Made by a program: the position numbers and the translations under genes. Below are positions 1 through 11,289 of a stretch of 64,000 nucleotides of DNA, piece by piece (the stretch's first letter is position 1; each line of letters opens with the position of its first letter). Where the stretch lies: the NCBI GenBank assembly GCA_002633025.1, contig NMRB01001104.1:94024-158023 (forward strand). Reading direction: 5' to 3'. The notes under the pieces are model-generated. The model worked only from the letters and a program-made list of their open reading frames with translations, ran no database searches and was not told where the DNA came from. This DNA is from Notospermus geniculatus. Taxonomy: Eukaryota > Nemertea > Pilidiophora > Heteronemertea > Lineidae.

Positions 1-483
1 ATCAAGAAAATTGAACTTTCCTAAAAAACTAGATTTTTGACAAAATTTGACATTTTTCTACGTCAAATAACACGAAATCGATGAGACGTTTTAGCTTAAT
101 TTTTCGCAGTTGTGAATGAATTTCCCATGTCTTCATTTTGTAAAAAATTGGCCGTCTTGCACTTCAAAATCTTCGAGATCTCACATCGGTGATATTTTGA
201 TAAGTATCACATCAACATTTGAAAATCAAAGACTGATGACTGACTGCCGAGAAATTAAGAAAAAAACCTTTGTTGCAATACTTATGGCCAGTGAGTGTAG
301 GTCTTTATTGAGCATTGTGTATAATTTACCACTGGATGATATAATAGAGGAGACGGGCGGCAGATACCATCTGATGCTTGCTATTCTGCGAAAAGTGTCA
401 ATCATCCTGATGACATCATTCCAATACCATTCACTGAACTGGCATAAAAGATGTAGACCTCTCCAAACTTGCCACAACTATAA

Positions 484-696
484 ATGACTACAACAGCAAA
501 AATGTACCATCAGCGCCCAGCAAAACGTTTACGGCCTTCAGGGCTGAAGAAACCAGTCTTTGAACAAGCAACTTCAAATTACCAGCAAAATCCATCAGAT
601 AGTCAGCTCGAATGGACATCATTCAACCCCTGTTTTTTTGAACAAAGTTCAGAAATCAGTGCACCGATTTTGGAGACCATTAGACAGGACCTATTG
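484..696 (+). CDS. Exon-like ORF, first exon candidate, copy A
   Basis: The reading frame begins MTTTAKMYHQRPAKRLRP and runs to a consensus splice donor (CTATTG|GTGAGT) at 696/697, so it looks like a first coding exon rather than a whole gene. The product is rich in Gln, Ser and Pro, with a basic KRLRP stretch near the start. No domain is recognised. A TATAAA word (479-484) overlaps the first ATG and another TATA-like word (CATAAAAG) lies near 443, so the next in-frame ATG at 502 could be the real start. The copy at 6825 keeps the frame, which favours real coding. No downstream exon was identified. Confidence 0.35.
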
Positions 697-761
697 GTGA
701 GTAAAAATTTCATTTTCGAACGATATTCTTTCGTGTAGTCTATACTGGTACACCAACGCGT

Positions 762-891
762 CACATTGGGCCATATGAATAAAGACTAGCGAATGCTTTT
801 ACTTGCATTTTGCAATACAAATGCACTACGATATGCTGTACAGATCTGAAGTAAAAGCATCTGCTAGCTTTTATTCATATCACCCAATGTG
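762..891. mobile_element. Foldback MITE, about 130 bp
   Basis: The two ends are inverted copies: CACATTGGGCCATATGAATA at the left and its near complement TTATTCATATCACCCAATGTG at the right. The inner arms contain GCTAGC and AAATGCTTTTAC-like words. Related foldbacks occur at 7205-7334, 12893-12995, 16505-16618, 37690-37818, 39540-39655 and 43617-43735. No ORF is carried. Confidence 0.75.
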
Positions 892-1044
892 CTGGGATCG
901 GTTAGTTTTTATACCTAGGAATGTCCCGCCTATTTATTTTTGTGAATATTCACGATTGATACCAACGTTATTTTTGGTTTTTGTGGTTTTCTAGAGATTT
1001 CATAATTCAGAAAAGATTCTGGTTGGCTGAAATCCATGCGGGGG

Positions 1045-1806
1045 TCAAATATCTATAATCAGTTGTATCAAACGGTGGTAAAGTTTCCATCATGATGGTA
1101 CTTGTTTTGAAAATTAGCATACCATAAAATCATATTTTTTAAACGTTTCTGACAAAGTGCATATGGAGAACATAACCTAAAACAAATTTTTCTTTGCTCA
1201 ACTTGCCTGTCAAGTGGCAGTGATTTGTTTAATGAGGCGATAATGACACACACGCGAGCAAGTGATTACACAGGAATTCCGATTGCTCAATGTGTCAATA
1301 TCAGCCATTAATCAATTAGACTCCCGCAACTGCGCCACCATGACTTCCTGTTGTGACACTGGTCATTGACAGCTGTGAGTAGAATATAATTAAAGCGATA
1401 ACGAGACACATGTGATTAAGTGATTATAATCAATCCAGTGGCGAAGTTGCCACCCAGTCATGCCAGTGGTTCATGCATTCAAAACATTTCGCAATCTAGT
1501 CAACACGCGGATAATTCAATTGTTATAATTTGGTATTTGAACAATTTTCGGATGAATAGTATATGTATTTACGGGATTTACGACTGAACAGGACACACGA
1601 ATTCCATGCCAAGGCAAATTGGTTAAGAATATTATTACTATTTTGTCAAGGCTAAAGAAAGAAACCATTCATGTTCAGCTCGTATTTGTCTACGCCAAAC
1701 CAGATTCAGATTGCGACACATCATTATCACTGCAGCGACTTGTATTCTGTATTCTGACTTGTAACCATCAACTATACTACCGTTATCACAAAAAGCTTGA
1801 TTAATA
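1045..1806. other. Intergenic stretch without recognisable gene
   Basis: AT-rich sequence. Short ORFs are present, but no splice-site, domain or repeat support was seen. Confidence 0.5.
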
Positions 1807-1933
1807 TGGACTTCACGGAGGTGTCGTTTCGAATGAACTTGATCGGAATGTACATGTTTTTATAATGAATTGAAGGGTGGTCAATACCACCCAGATCAGA
1901 TGGTACATGCACATTCGAACCAGGTGAGACGGA
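1807..1933. repeat. 127-bp direct repeat, copy 1, with palindrome
   Basis: It is nearly identical to 2239-2365, with an offset of 432 bp. Each copy includes a TATAAT word and a perfect palindrome with 7-bp arms (GGGTGGT and ACCACCC) around CAAT, at 1875-1892 and 2307-2324. Short minus-strand frames run across both copies. Their identity reflects the repeat and does not show a gene. Confidence 0.85.
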
Positions 1934-2238
1934 AGTGGTAGAAAAAACGATGAAAGTCCAACAGCAGGGGGACAATTTCGAATTGATACGAAGAAATAGT
2001 GCACAAATCCATATGAACGCGCCAAATTCTCCATTTAAATGGTCTATTTATCTACGAAGGCCTAGCACGTCTGTTCTGCCCCACCCCCTTCAAATTGGGC
2101 GAAAAAGTATATTATGCAAATATTTCCTCACAAACAATAATGCTGAGAGTGATTTGTTTATCACTAATATCTACACTCTCTCAGTATAGGAAAAGTAAGA
2201 TGAATTTTGCTGTTTTCATGCTGACGCTTGATATAGTT

Positions 2239-2365
2239 TGGACTTCACGGAGGTGTCGTTTCGAATGAACTTGATCGGAATGTACATGTTTTTATAATGA
2301 ATTGAAGGGTGGTCAATACCACCCAGATCAGATGGTACATGCACATTCGAACCAGGTGAGACGGA
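2239..2365. repeat. 127-bp direct repeat, copy 2, with palindrome
   Basis: Second copy of the repeat at 1807-1933, with the same GGTGGT/ACCACC palindrome (2307-2324). The sequence between the copies (1934-2238) differs and holds no recognisable gene. Confidence 0.85.
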
Positions 2366-3052
2366 GTGGTAGAAATTGGCACTTTTTTGTTCTACACTAA
2401 ATTGTGAACGATGAAAGTTGACGCCCAAAGGTAGGGATGAAATTTCGAATTGACGGGAACAAATTGAGCGCGCCGAATTTTCCATTAGAGAGACTAGATT
2501 AGAGAGACCAGCGCCATGATTGGCTTTAACGAAAAACATCATACAAATCCTATCCACAACTTCAAGGGTAGGCCTAAATGACACGGACGCTTCCTACGTC
2601 AACAAAAGTGAGAATACGAGCAGGATTCTACTTGGGAAACTCCAACACACGATTTCTGTTAAAGCTACACCACTGTATTGAATTCAGAAAGTAGCCAAGT
2701 AAAATGTCTGAATGTACCAGAGCTCTGCAATTACTTTCATGAAGATTAGAAATGTCTAGTATTTTACCATTGTCTAATTTACCATTGTCTGAAATTACCA
2801 CCGTATGACCGTTATCTACTAGTCTTGATTCTTTGAAGTACGTACCATGCCAGCATTTTGGACACATTGGTGAAGCTACACTGTGCTGATAGTTTGAAAA
2901 TATCGTGAAATTCAATATGATCCTGCTGTGAGGTAAATATTGTATCAACGGTAAAGCATGATGATATTTTGTTTCTCTTTTCAAATCAAATCAATTGCAA
3001 TCTAGTGGTAAATCAAGTGGTAAAATCACCATCCCATGGCGCATGTCTCTTA

Positions 3053-3201
3053 AGCGGCGAATCCACTGTCGCGATTTGGGCTTGCGACGGGGTTGCGGTG
3101 CCTTGCGATCGCCTTATATGGCAATCGGAAGTCCTTATATGGTAACCGCAAGGGAACGCAACCGCGTCTCAAGCCAAAATCGCGACAGTGGATCACCCGC
3201 T
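3053..3201. mobile_element. PIF/Harbinger-type MITE, 149 bp
   Basis: Both ends read AGCGG followed by GATCC-like and ACTGTCGCGATTT words, in inverted orientation. Homology of the arms continues inward for about 50 bases. A TTA trinucleotide flanks each side (3050-3052 and 3202-3204), which is the 3-bp target duplication typical of PIF/Harbinger elements. No ORF is carried. Confidence 0.7.
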
Positions 3202-3479
3202 TTAGTAGGCTACCTACATCTAGCGTTGTGTACTCCGCACATTGCTAAAGATTTCGACATATCAAAGTCCTTCCCTGTGTCAAAGTCCTTCCCTTAGTTA
3301 ATTTATTGACCGAATCCCCAATGTCACCGATCTGTGCCTTTGCTAGATTGTGAAATTTTTGCAATTGTTAAATAAATTTCAGTTTTACCTTGGAGGAATT
3401 TAATTCCTCCAAGGTTTTACTAACGGAAAGCTCTCAGTGAGGACAATGTCTGCACTCATATTACCGGTACATTTATCTG

Positions 3480-3620
3480 TTGCCCGATAGCTGTTGCCGT
3501 GCATACCGCAGGCCATGGTCAGCACAGTTCCAGTGTGTTTCCCGTTCTTATTGACTGAGCGAATAACTAGGCTCTGCCCCGCCCATGTCATGATATAAAC
3601 AGCAGACACAGGCCTATGCC
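3480..3620 (-). repeat. Dispersed repeat shared with both inverted-repeat arms
   Basis: The words GTTGCCGTGC, GACTGAGCGAATAA and CCCGCCCATGTCAT match 22815-22930 in the left arm and, on the other strand, about 33500-33650 in the right arm. The nature of the repeat is unknown. It shows that part of the arm sequence is dispersed in the genome. Confidence 0.6.
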
Positions 3621-3754
3621 CAAACCAAAACTGCCCGAACGGGTGCTAAGAGTTCGACACATCACTGCACTAACGATTTCAAAAGTCGTGGAAGTCATCC
3701 TCTTGCTGTACCTGTGAATAAAATGAATGAAAATCCCCGAATATTCGATCCGTG

Positions 3755-4080
3755 CGTTTGTAGTTTTACTGAATAGTTAAATAATTTCAGTTTTACTGAC
3801 GAAAATTGCTCGTACCGCACACCTCATTGTTTGTTATTTGCATGATGAATTGCCGATACATGTAGGCATACCCCCGCGCGTTTAGTAGATTGTAAAATTT
3901 TTGGGAATAGTTAAATAATTTCAGTTTTACTGACGAAAATTGCTCGTGGGGGGCAATGACCGCACACGTCATTATCTGATGAATTGCCGATACATGTAGG
4001 CATACCCCCGCGCGTTTAGTAGATTGTGAAATTTTTGGGAATAGTTAAATATATTTCAGTTTTACTAACGAAAAGCTGCC
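3755..4080. repeat. Tandem repeat, about 130-bp period
   Basis: Units contain AATAGTTAAATA, TTTCAGTTTTACT, GACGAAAATTGCTCGT and a GATACATGTAGGCATACCCC block. About three units are seen, with starts near 3760, 3889 and 4019. A diverged single piece lies at 3343-3400. Confidence 0.75.
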
Positions 4081-4955
4081 ATGGGGGGAAATGACTGCAA
4101 ACAGTCTGGGAAATTAGCATAAACCGTGTACCTACATGCACAGATGCAATGGGAATTCCCGTTTTCCATTCCGGTTCACTGATTTTGCGGTTTAGTGGTG
4201 ACATTTGGAACTCATTCATATGATTGGGTATTTGTTGTAAACTTCTGGAATGGCTGATAACGGGCAATGTTTGGCGCATGTTGATCGTTTGTGGTCTGTT
4301 ATTCTCGTTATCCTCGCTGTAATTGATAACCAGGGAGACGCCGTCACCAAGTTCCTTGATACAGACTAGTACAGCAACCATTCATAACAGCTGAGACTGC
4401 TGTTCATTGATGTGGAGTTGTTTTCCCATACTGTTTTCACTCATCGCCTCCACAAGAGCTTTTTCCGTGTAAAATTGTCAAATTATTTGAAGGATGTCAA
4501 AATTTTACGATTTAGTATACAACGCTCGATCGACAAATGTCGTGTTCTGCAAAACATCGTGAATACCGCTCTCCCAATAAAAGCAAGCACATGGGCAGTC
4601 ACGTGACAACACGAACCTGCATCTACAAACCAGTTGTCAGTTTGTTCCCCTGTGAATAATGCGGGTATTTGTAAAACTCTCAGGCTCACACATGTAGTAC
4701 TGTTTTCAGTATTTGGCTTCACAAGAGCTTTTCGTGTGAAATTTTGAAAAATATTTAATGATTGCAATTTTTTTTCATCTAGCAAACGTGCGGTCTATGA
4801 TATCGGGCATTCATTGAGTAATAGATCATACGGCTAAATGTTCGCCAATAAAGCAAGTCGATATTTTTCATTTGAAAGATATGCACGACCGGGGCAATGT
4901 AACTTCTTGTCAGATTTTGAGATCACATAAGAAATTCACCACGGATGATGTAGAG
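4081..4955. other. Intergenic stretch, nothing recognised
   Basis: Short ORFs occur on both strands. None has domain, splice or conservation support within the window. Confidence 0.5.
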
Positions 4956-5139
4956 TACAACCTCACTATTGCGAACACCCTTGGGACTGAGCTCAGCTGT
5001 ACGTAATAGTAAGGTGTCCGCTATATTGAAACTCCCATCAATAACGGACACCAGTCTTTGGAAAAGTTGTGACTGGACAAACCTGTCCACAATATTGAGG
5101 TGTCCATTGTATTGAGGTGTCCGTTAGGTGAGGTTCTAC
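4956..5139. mobile_element. Tc1/pogo-like MITE with GGTGTCC arms
   Basis: The left end reads TACAACCTCACTAT and the right end reads, on the other strand, GTAGAACCTCACCTAACGG. Both ends continue into repeated GGACACC words. The same design (TACAGTGGAACCTCCC) is seen at 15907-16174, 38117-38292 and 39849-40022. TA flanks suggest a Tc1/mariner/pogo family member. Confidence 0.65.
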
Positions 5140-5805
5140 TGCAGTTGGTTATCAACCTACCGTCACAACATGCTATTTTGTATAAAAGAAACAAAGGACC
5201 ATTGGAATGGTAAATCACCACCCAGGTGAGTAATATATTTGTATAATAGATAATAGATAATGTCTATATAGGGCGGTCTTTCACCACCCCGTGGTAAAAC
5301 GCCTTTCGTTTGGTTCATCATCAAAGTGGCGGGCGAATGACACAACCAATCAATACGATTTTTTGATTGATGTTTATACTCTGGTTTTCCCCGGATAAGA
5401 TCATTCCAAACGATCCATTGGCGTGTAACTCAATGTGTGATAATGAATAATAACCGAACAATATGTATACATCCATGCATATCAGCTTGCCATTGAGTGC
5501 GCAATCGCTACATAGATAATCGGTTTTGTACATATAAACACGCTACCGACATTTTTTTGCCATCGACCTGAGAGATACACGCACGTACACTCAGAAAATA
5601 CCTAGGGGTAATTCACCACCCCCTCCCCACCATCCATCCTCCGTCGAAGACGAACTAAACGAGAGGTATTTGACCATGGGTGGTGAACGACCACTGCTAT
5701 AAAAAGATAACTAACATGAATCTCTGTCATTTTCGATACGATTTTCACAGAGAAATGTTGCTTTTGTAGCCTCTTTGACAGCTGATTGGCATAACCCTTT
5801 GGAGA

Positions 5806-5834
5806 CAAAATGAGTTTAGATCGTGACCTCAACG
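5806..5834 (+). pseudogene. Very short fragment matching the Fanzor-like insert
   Basis: About 25 bases are nearly identical to 6504-6533 and encode MSLDRDLN, the same residues as in the Fanzor-like fragment at 6417-6585. No other part of the protein is visible. It could be a scrap from the same element. Confidence 0.35.
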
Positions 5835-6416
5835 CTAGCGCCCAATGGAAATGCCTAGTATGTCACATTTTGTTGTTTTTCGAGAAAGATGAGTTTATGT
5901 GGAATGACAACTTGGAAGTGTTTTGTTGTGGAAAACACTCCTAATTAGAAATACATGTATGTCATACAACATGATTCAAGCCGTAATTTACCCAAAATTA
6001 ACGCGCCAATACGAACTGTAAAATTGCCTCTGCAGTCCTATATCAATCAGCCTTGTAATTAAACACTGTCGAGACACTGTAATTATGCATGGAATACAGG
6101 ATGTCTGTTATTACGTGAATTCGAGCTCAACATCACAAAGTCATTGTGTCCAGGCTACGGCTAATGCCCGGAACGTTTAAGTCTAAATCCTTCTAAAAAC
6201 ATTATCACCTCTACAGATTGAAAGGCTGGCTACTAATTACATAATGAGTGCTAAACATAATATATCTGTTGCTAATGAAGCATTCCAGACGATACTAATC
6301 TACTCATTACAATTCAAATTACACTCTAAAGAAACCTAGAAATATCCCAACAATGTCCTTCATTCTAATTACATAATGAAACGAAAACATTCCTTACAGT
6401 GAGTGTAGGTCTTTAT

Positions 6417-6585
6417 CCCTTTGGGGACTAATCTCGCCCTGAGGCACACAGCCAGCTTACCAAAATTACGAGGATACAAGACATTCAAATGTCTATCGTG
6501 TAAAATGAGTTTAGATCGTGACCTGAACGGTGCTATCAATTATATTCAGAAAGCCTCTGAACGACATTTTTCACAGCAGAACTAA
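6417..6585 (+). pseudogene. Fanzor/TnpB-like C-terminal fragment
   Basis: A frame ending at the TAA at 6583 reads through a KTFKCLSCKMSLDRDLNGAI stretch followed by NYIQKAS. This resembles the last zinc-binding CxxC and the RuvC-III segment (D-R-D-x-N-x-A-x-N) of the Fanzor/TnpB nuclease family. Only the second CxxC is present. The first Cys pair, RuvC-I and RuvC-II are absent, so it is a remnant. It lies in a 242-bp insert bounded by TTAT (6413-6416 and 6659-6662) that copy A of the surrounding duplication lacks. The match is short, so confidence is moderate. Confidence 0.45.
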
Positions 6586-6824
6586 AGTACGTGGTTGACT
6601 CGCCACGAGATCATTTATTTTACCCATTAGGGACAGAATAAATGCCGTCTCGAAAGAGTTATTGAGCATTGTTCATAAAATTGGTATAATTTACCACTGG
6701 ATGATGTAATAGAGGAGACCGGTGGCAGATAGCCTCTGGCACTTGCTATTCTACGAAAAGTGTCAATCATCCTGATGACATCATTTAAAAGACGCAGACC
6801 TCTCCAAACTTGCCACAACTATAA

Positions 6825-7139
6825 ATGACAACAACAGCAAACATGTATCATCAGCGCTCAGCAAAACGTTTACGGCTGAACACGCCGATCTTTGAACAAA
6901 CACCTTCACATTACCAGCCAAATCCCTGGGATTGTCAGCTCGGTTGGACCCCATTCAACCCCAGTTTTTTTGAACAAAGTTCAGGAATCAGCGCACCGCT
7001 TTTGGTGCCCATTGGACAGGAACTATCGGTGAGTAACCAGCCAAATCCCTGGGATTGTCAGCTCGATTGGCCCTCATTCAACCCCAGTTTTTTTGAACAA
7101 AGTTCAGGAATCAGCGCACCGCTTTTGGTGCCCATTGCG
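6825..7139 (+). CDS. Exon-like ORF, copy B, with internal repeat
   Basis: Homologous to the ORF at 484-696 and beginning MTTTANMYHQRSAKRLRL. A block containing NPWDCQL and SFFEQSSGISAPLL occurs twice because of a tandem duplication of about 123 bp. Splice-donor-like GTGAGT sites follow both units, at 7029 and 7140. The frame stays open to 7181. No domain is recognised. Confidence 0.35.
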
Positions 7140-7204
7140 GTGAGTAATAATTTCATTTTCGAACGATATTCTTTCGTGTAGTCTATACTGGTACACCAAC
7201 GCGT

Positions 7205-7334
7205 CACATTGGGCCATATGAATAAAGACTAGCGAATGCTTTTACTTGCATTTTGCAATACAAATGCACTACGATATACTGTACAGATCTGATGTAAAAG
7301 CATCTGCTAGCTTTTATTCATATCACCCAATGTG
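7205..7334. mobile_element. Foldback MITE, about 130 bp, copy B
   Basis: Counterpart of 762-891 inside duplication copy B, with the same CACATTGGGCCATATGAATA start and inverted end. Confidence 0.75.
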
Positions 7335-7479
7335 CTGGGATCGGTTAGTTTTTATGCCTATTTATTTTTGTGAATATTCACGATTGATACCAACGTTATT
7401 TTTGGTTTTTGTGGTTTTCTAGAGATTTCATAATTCAGAAAAGATTCTGGTTGGCTGAAATCCATGCGGGGGTCAGTCT

Positions 7480-7790
7480 CTATCTTTAGCCATGGCACAA
7501 TATAGGGTGTATTATGAGCGTTTTCATCGTGGTTTATAGGCCTGTTTTGTTCGTGGAGAGGGAGGGGTGCTTTTTTACGTTTTACAGTCGGTGTGTTGGC
7601 CTGAACTGAATGCACTTCGTTTGCGTAGGCTGCGACAACTTCATTTGACTGTTTAATGCGTCAGGTTGAACACTTTGTGCTCGTGTACATGTATCAAAGG
7701 CAGTTCTGCGCGTTTGTGCGAAAAATCTTTATTTCAAACACTTTCCACGTGAACCATTTACGCGACAGGCTTGTAAAATACTTGTAAAAA
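7480..7790 (-). mobile_element. Fragment of the 52474-53759 transposon family
   Basis: On the complementary strand it matches about 52620-52925. Shared words include CATGGCTAAAGATAGAGACTG, CAACACACCGACTG and GTAAATGGTTCACGTGGAAAG, in the same order. Terminal inverted repeats are not seen here, so it is an internal fragment. Confidence 0.6.
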
Positions 7791-7984
7791 CATTTACTTG
7801 TTTTTATTCATATTAACTCATTCGGACTCAATCTCCTAAAAATCTTATCAAAAATTGGACCTTGTGTTATTGACGGTACAAGCTGTTCACTTACACTTTC
7901 AACACTTTTAATGTTGAGTGTAGCTATCAGTCATATGGTCAAAATTAAAGTTGCTACAATAATCTCAAGAGGATTGCTACGCAT

Positions 7985-8353
7985 ATGAGTAAAGGGCGGT
8001 TTACACTAGATTGCACCAAGTTGCAAACTACCTGGGACGGTTCACATAGAAATATCGATACAACCTACAGCGCGATCGAGTTGCAACAAGTTGCACGNAC
8101 ATGTAGTCGACGCGTCGAATCATCAGACGATGAAAGCGATAGCGACGCGCACGACGATGGTGTGTCCAGAACAAGAAAGGTGGACGAAAGCGACATATTA
8201 GCAACGAGTGCTAATGAAATCAGAATAGACGCTTGGAGAGAAAGGTACGAAGCAGCAGTAATGCGATTTGCTATCGCAAAGGTAATGTGTCACCTAGAGA
8301 TGTCTTACATAATGTGGCAGTGGAAACAACACTACTCAGATATAGACTGCTAA
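7985..8353 (+). other. ORF over a transposon-terminus-like sequence
   Basis: The ORF contains one N (8098) and an acidic Ser/Asp patch (SSDDESDSDAHDD). Its first bases (GGGCGGTTTACACTAGATTGC followed by repeated AAGTTGCA words) look like a transposon end. No family is recognised and coding status is doubtful. Confidence 0.2.
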
Positions 8354-8670
8354 TTGATTTGATGTACATACCATCGTCGCGCGCGTCGCTATCGGCTTTT
8401 CTAGAGTTTCAGATTGTAAAGTTCCACTTGAAAAAGACCCCGGTTGGGGTCGAAAATTCGTGAATTCTGGAGATTGACTTCTTGCTTATTATCATTTTGT
8501 GTGTCAATTTTGTGCTATTCTGTATCTTTACGTTTACGTTTATCGTTTGATCTCTAAACCTCCCTATTTCTACCACGTGTACCGTGGTTTAAGTCATATA
8601 CTATAGTATGATTTATAAATACGACCTAGAGAGTTACGAATAAGGGCACATACTATAGTACATATTACCC

Positions 8671-8706
8671 CCCCCCCCCGTTTTGACCCCCCCCCCCCTT
8701 TTTGGC
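8671..8706. repeat. Poly-C low-complexity tract
   Basis: Two runs of C separated by a short T-rich spacer, followed by GGCGGGGGG. No coding is inferred from ORFs crossing it. Confidence 0.8.
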
Positions 8707-8870
8707 GGGGGGTGCGAGAGAGAGAAGGGCGCTCGACAGCCCCATGTTTTTTGCTTGCCTCGATCAAATTTTTTTCCCCATCCATCCATGATCTACTTCC
8801 GGTTCCGGTTTGGGGTTTTTTTATGTGGGGATTCCCCATGGTGAGTAAGACGTTTCTGGACGCGAAAATA

Positions 8871-8951
8871 GGGAGGTTTAGAAACCAGACGGTAAACGTA
8901 TACGTAAACGTCAACGTATAAAAGGAATGCGTCTTGATTTCTAAACCTCCC
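8871..8951. mobile_element. Short foldback element with ACGTAAACG core
   Basis: It starts GGGAGGTTTAGAAACCAGAC and ends with the complement (GATTTCTAAACCTCCC). Between them are repeated TAAACGTA words. The fuller relative is at 9666-9808 and a half copy is near 8525-8565. Confidence 0.65.
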
Positions 8952-9589
8952 CATTTCTGCCATATACTATAGTACATTGTATAATATAGGGCCGAGAGCT
9001 AGGAATTAAGCCGTAATATAATACTAAAGTATAATTGCCAGTATAATGTCCACGCCCACTCCCCTTTACGTTAACGTATACGTTTGTCGTCTGGTTAGTT
9101 AAACTGTCTTCTTCCTCAACGAATTCTTTTAAATTATATGTCAAGTCATTGCAGATTCAATCACGAACAATCTGTGGTTCATTTCCATCTGAGACGAAGC
9201 ATTTCGGCTCTGTATAGCTATAGGCAAGTTGCTAAAGACACTGATGGACGCAACTCTATGTGTGGCTATCCAAGCCAATTTTTCATCGTCTTTGCAATTG
9301 AATTATTCGATATCGTATGTAGCCCTGTGCGGGCAAAACTGATCTTCAGCTTCCGGAAAGGAGATGTCAAGATTTTGCACGAATGATTTGACATCCTTCC
9401 TGGACGCTATGACTTTTTAACCACTCACATTCGTAAATCTCTTCATAATCAAATCCTAGCACTTACGCTGACGGTTGGTTTGAATATTCAGTTACGTAAA
9501 AAAGGGTACCGGTACTTGGATTTGAATTGGTAAACGCGCTCATGACGAGCGCATAACCACCTAGATTCAAACATGCTACTTTCGGTCTT

Positions 9590-9622
9590 GGGGGTAGGGG
9601 ACAGGGGGCGGGGGGCAGGGGG
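9590..9622 (+). other. Potential G-quadruplex
   Basis: Five G-runs of four to six bases separated by loops of one to three bases (TA, ACA, C, CA). A second G-rich patch lies at about 10163-10204. Confidence 0.6.
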
Positions 9623-9665
9623 AAATGCATGGGGATTTAGGCGATTTCATCCTGGTACGAAATTT

Positions 9666-9808
9666 GGGAGGTTTAGAAATCAAAACGATAGACAAAAACG
9701 ACAACGTTATTTTCATACTCCACATATATCACATCTAAACTTCCCAACTTCTTTTCTTTTACGTTGTCGTTTACGTTTACGTTTAAGGTTTGATTTCGAA
9801 AACTCCCC
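9666..9808. mobile_element. Foldback MITE, about 143 bp
   Basis: The left arm GGGAGGTTTAGAAATCAAAA continues into ACGATAGACAAAAACGACAA. The right arm is the near complement, with CGTTGTCGTTTACG and TTTGATTTCGAAAACTCCCC. Confidence 0.7.
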
Positions 9809-10417
9809 ACTTCTGCCACTACAAAAAGTGATGCCTTGTAATTGTATGAATGTTACACATCTAGTGATTCTGTACTGATACCATCAGGTAGAACTTTACG
9901 TTTTGGCTAAAAATAGGTGAGTCCTGTCCGAATCTGTTCATAGGTCAGAACTCGCTTACCAACCACACGGAATCCACGATTGACACCTTGACCACTCTGC
10001 TGCGATTTTAGCGCTTTGAGATGGTGCTCCTTCGTCAAAGCATTTCCGCCATTGTTGTATACCTTTACAGCTGTGTTTGCCTGATTCTTCACCACCAAAA
10101 CAAAAGTATCTTTTAAGTGATTTGGGTGTGCGAGTCTCGGTCTATCTTCACGTTTTTTGGGGGTTCGGGGATGGGTTGGACGGGGGTTTCCGGGGGGGGG
10201 GGGGCTATAGTTCTCGTCGATTCCTTGCCTTATGTGCCTTTAATCTTGTAAGTCGGTTCTTCATGTAAATATCGCGTGTACAATTCACTACGTCTCCTTT
10301 TGCCCATGTGTGTACATATGCATAGTGAATAAATCTATTATTGAAAATGAAAAATGTCCATCTTTGTTCACTTTGTGTCTTGGTACGTATCTCGACAAAC
10401 CGAAGAGACGTTTAGCG

Positions 10418-10531
10418 GGTGTGACAGGAATAAACGTCCTAGGAATGCGAGTCCGGTTATATTGTTCTAATCTCTCGCCGAACAATACGACCGGACTTTG
10501 ATTCCAGGGGGACTTTCATCCCTGTCACACC
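10418..10531. mobile_element. Foldback element, 114 bp
   Basis: The left arm begins GGTGTGACAGGAATAAACG and continues through GAGTCCGGTTATATTGTTC. The right arm is its near complement, ending TTTCATCCCTGTCACACC. The loop is about 12 bases. It lies just outside the left inverted-repeat arm. Confidence 0.7.
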
Positions 10532-11289
10532 TGTGCACACGAAACGACATCTCAGACGTCCGTCCGCCACGGCCCACCTGGTGAGACCTTCACATCGATG
10601 AATTATCCTAAGTGTAACAGCCTAAGTGTAACAGTAAAGAATGTTGCCCGCATGTGAGTGTCCCCCCTAATTGTCGACTGACGGAATTGTATGAAAGGAA
10701 AGAATGTCTCTGGGAAAAATTGCCCCAGCATGCCATGAATTAATGTTATCGGGCGACTGGTTTCCATAGCCGCACACCTTAATCAGTCATCGAGCAATGG
10801 AATCGGACACTTGTTTCACGGGGATATTATTTACTGTTACACCGGAACTGTCGTCACGGACCACTGCTCTCTCTGTCTTCCGACGGAATTAACAGTGCGA
10901 CGTGACAGGAACTCACAGAGAAACCCGTCCATCTCCCGTTGTAATATCTGTCGACGTTTCTGTGTGTCAGCGTTTCCCTATACATATTGTCATGTCACCG
11001 CTTATTCCGTCGGACGACACGAAGGAAATACTCGCAAATGGGGAACACTGGCAGATGTTACACCGCGACAGATGTTACACCGAAACGGGCGACGGCCGAC
11101 ATTGTGGAAACGCCTAGACAGGCCTAGGCCTATCCTCTCTTCCTAATACACTGCAGGTGTGGTAGAATGTAATGTCCCCGTCTTTCTGATGTCCTCACTT
11201 CTCTTTCCCTATTAGGCCTAGGCCTGGTCGGCCTGGGCCTAGTAGGGGAGGCCCAAGGTCTAGGGCCTAGGCTATGGCCTGCATCCAGG

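Larger units (their letters stand above)
284..1045 (+). repeat. Segmental duplication, copy A
   Basis: This segment is repeated in direct orientation at about 6404-7475. Both copies hold the same order: a T-rich leader, a small exon-like ORF, and a 130-bp foldback element followed by a shared tail ending in GCGGGGGTCA. Copy B carries an extra insert at 6417-6658, between two TTAT words, that copy A lacks, so copy A is close to an empty-site version. The duplication probably predates that insertion. Confidence 0.8.
6404..7475 (+). repeat. Segmental duplication, copy B
   Basis: Direct repeat of 284-1045. Relative to copy A it has an insert at 6417-6658 and an internal tandem duplication of about 123 bp inside the exon-like ORF (units near 6916-7016 and 7039-7138). 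Confidence 0.8.

Noticed and set aside
1772-2584. Minus-strand ORFs sharing an SNVHVPSDLGGIDHP peptide
   Set aside because: The shared peptide comes from the 127-bp direct repeat; the rest of the frames does not align and no splice or promoter signal supports them.
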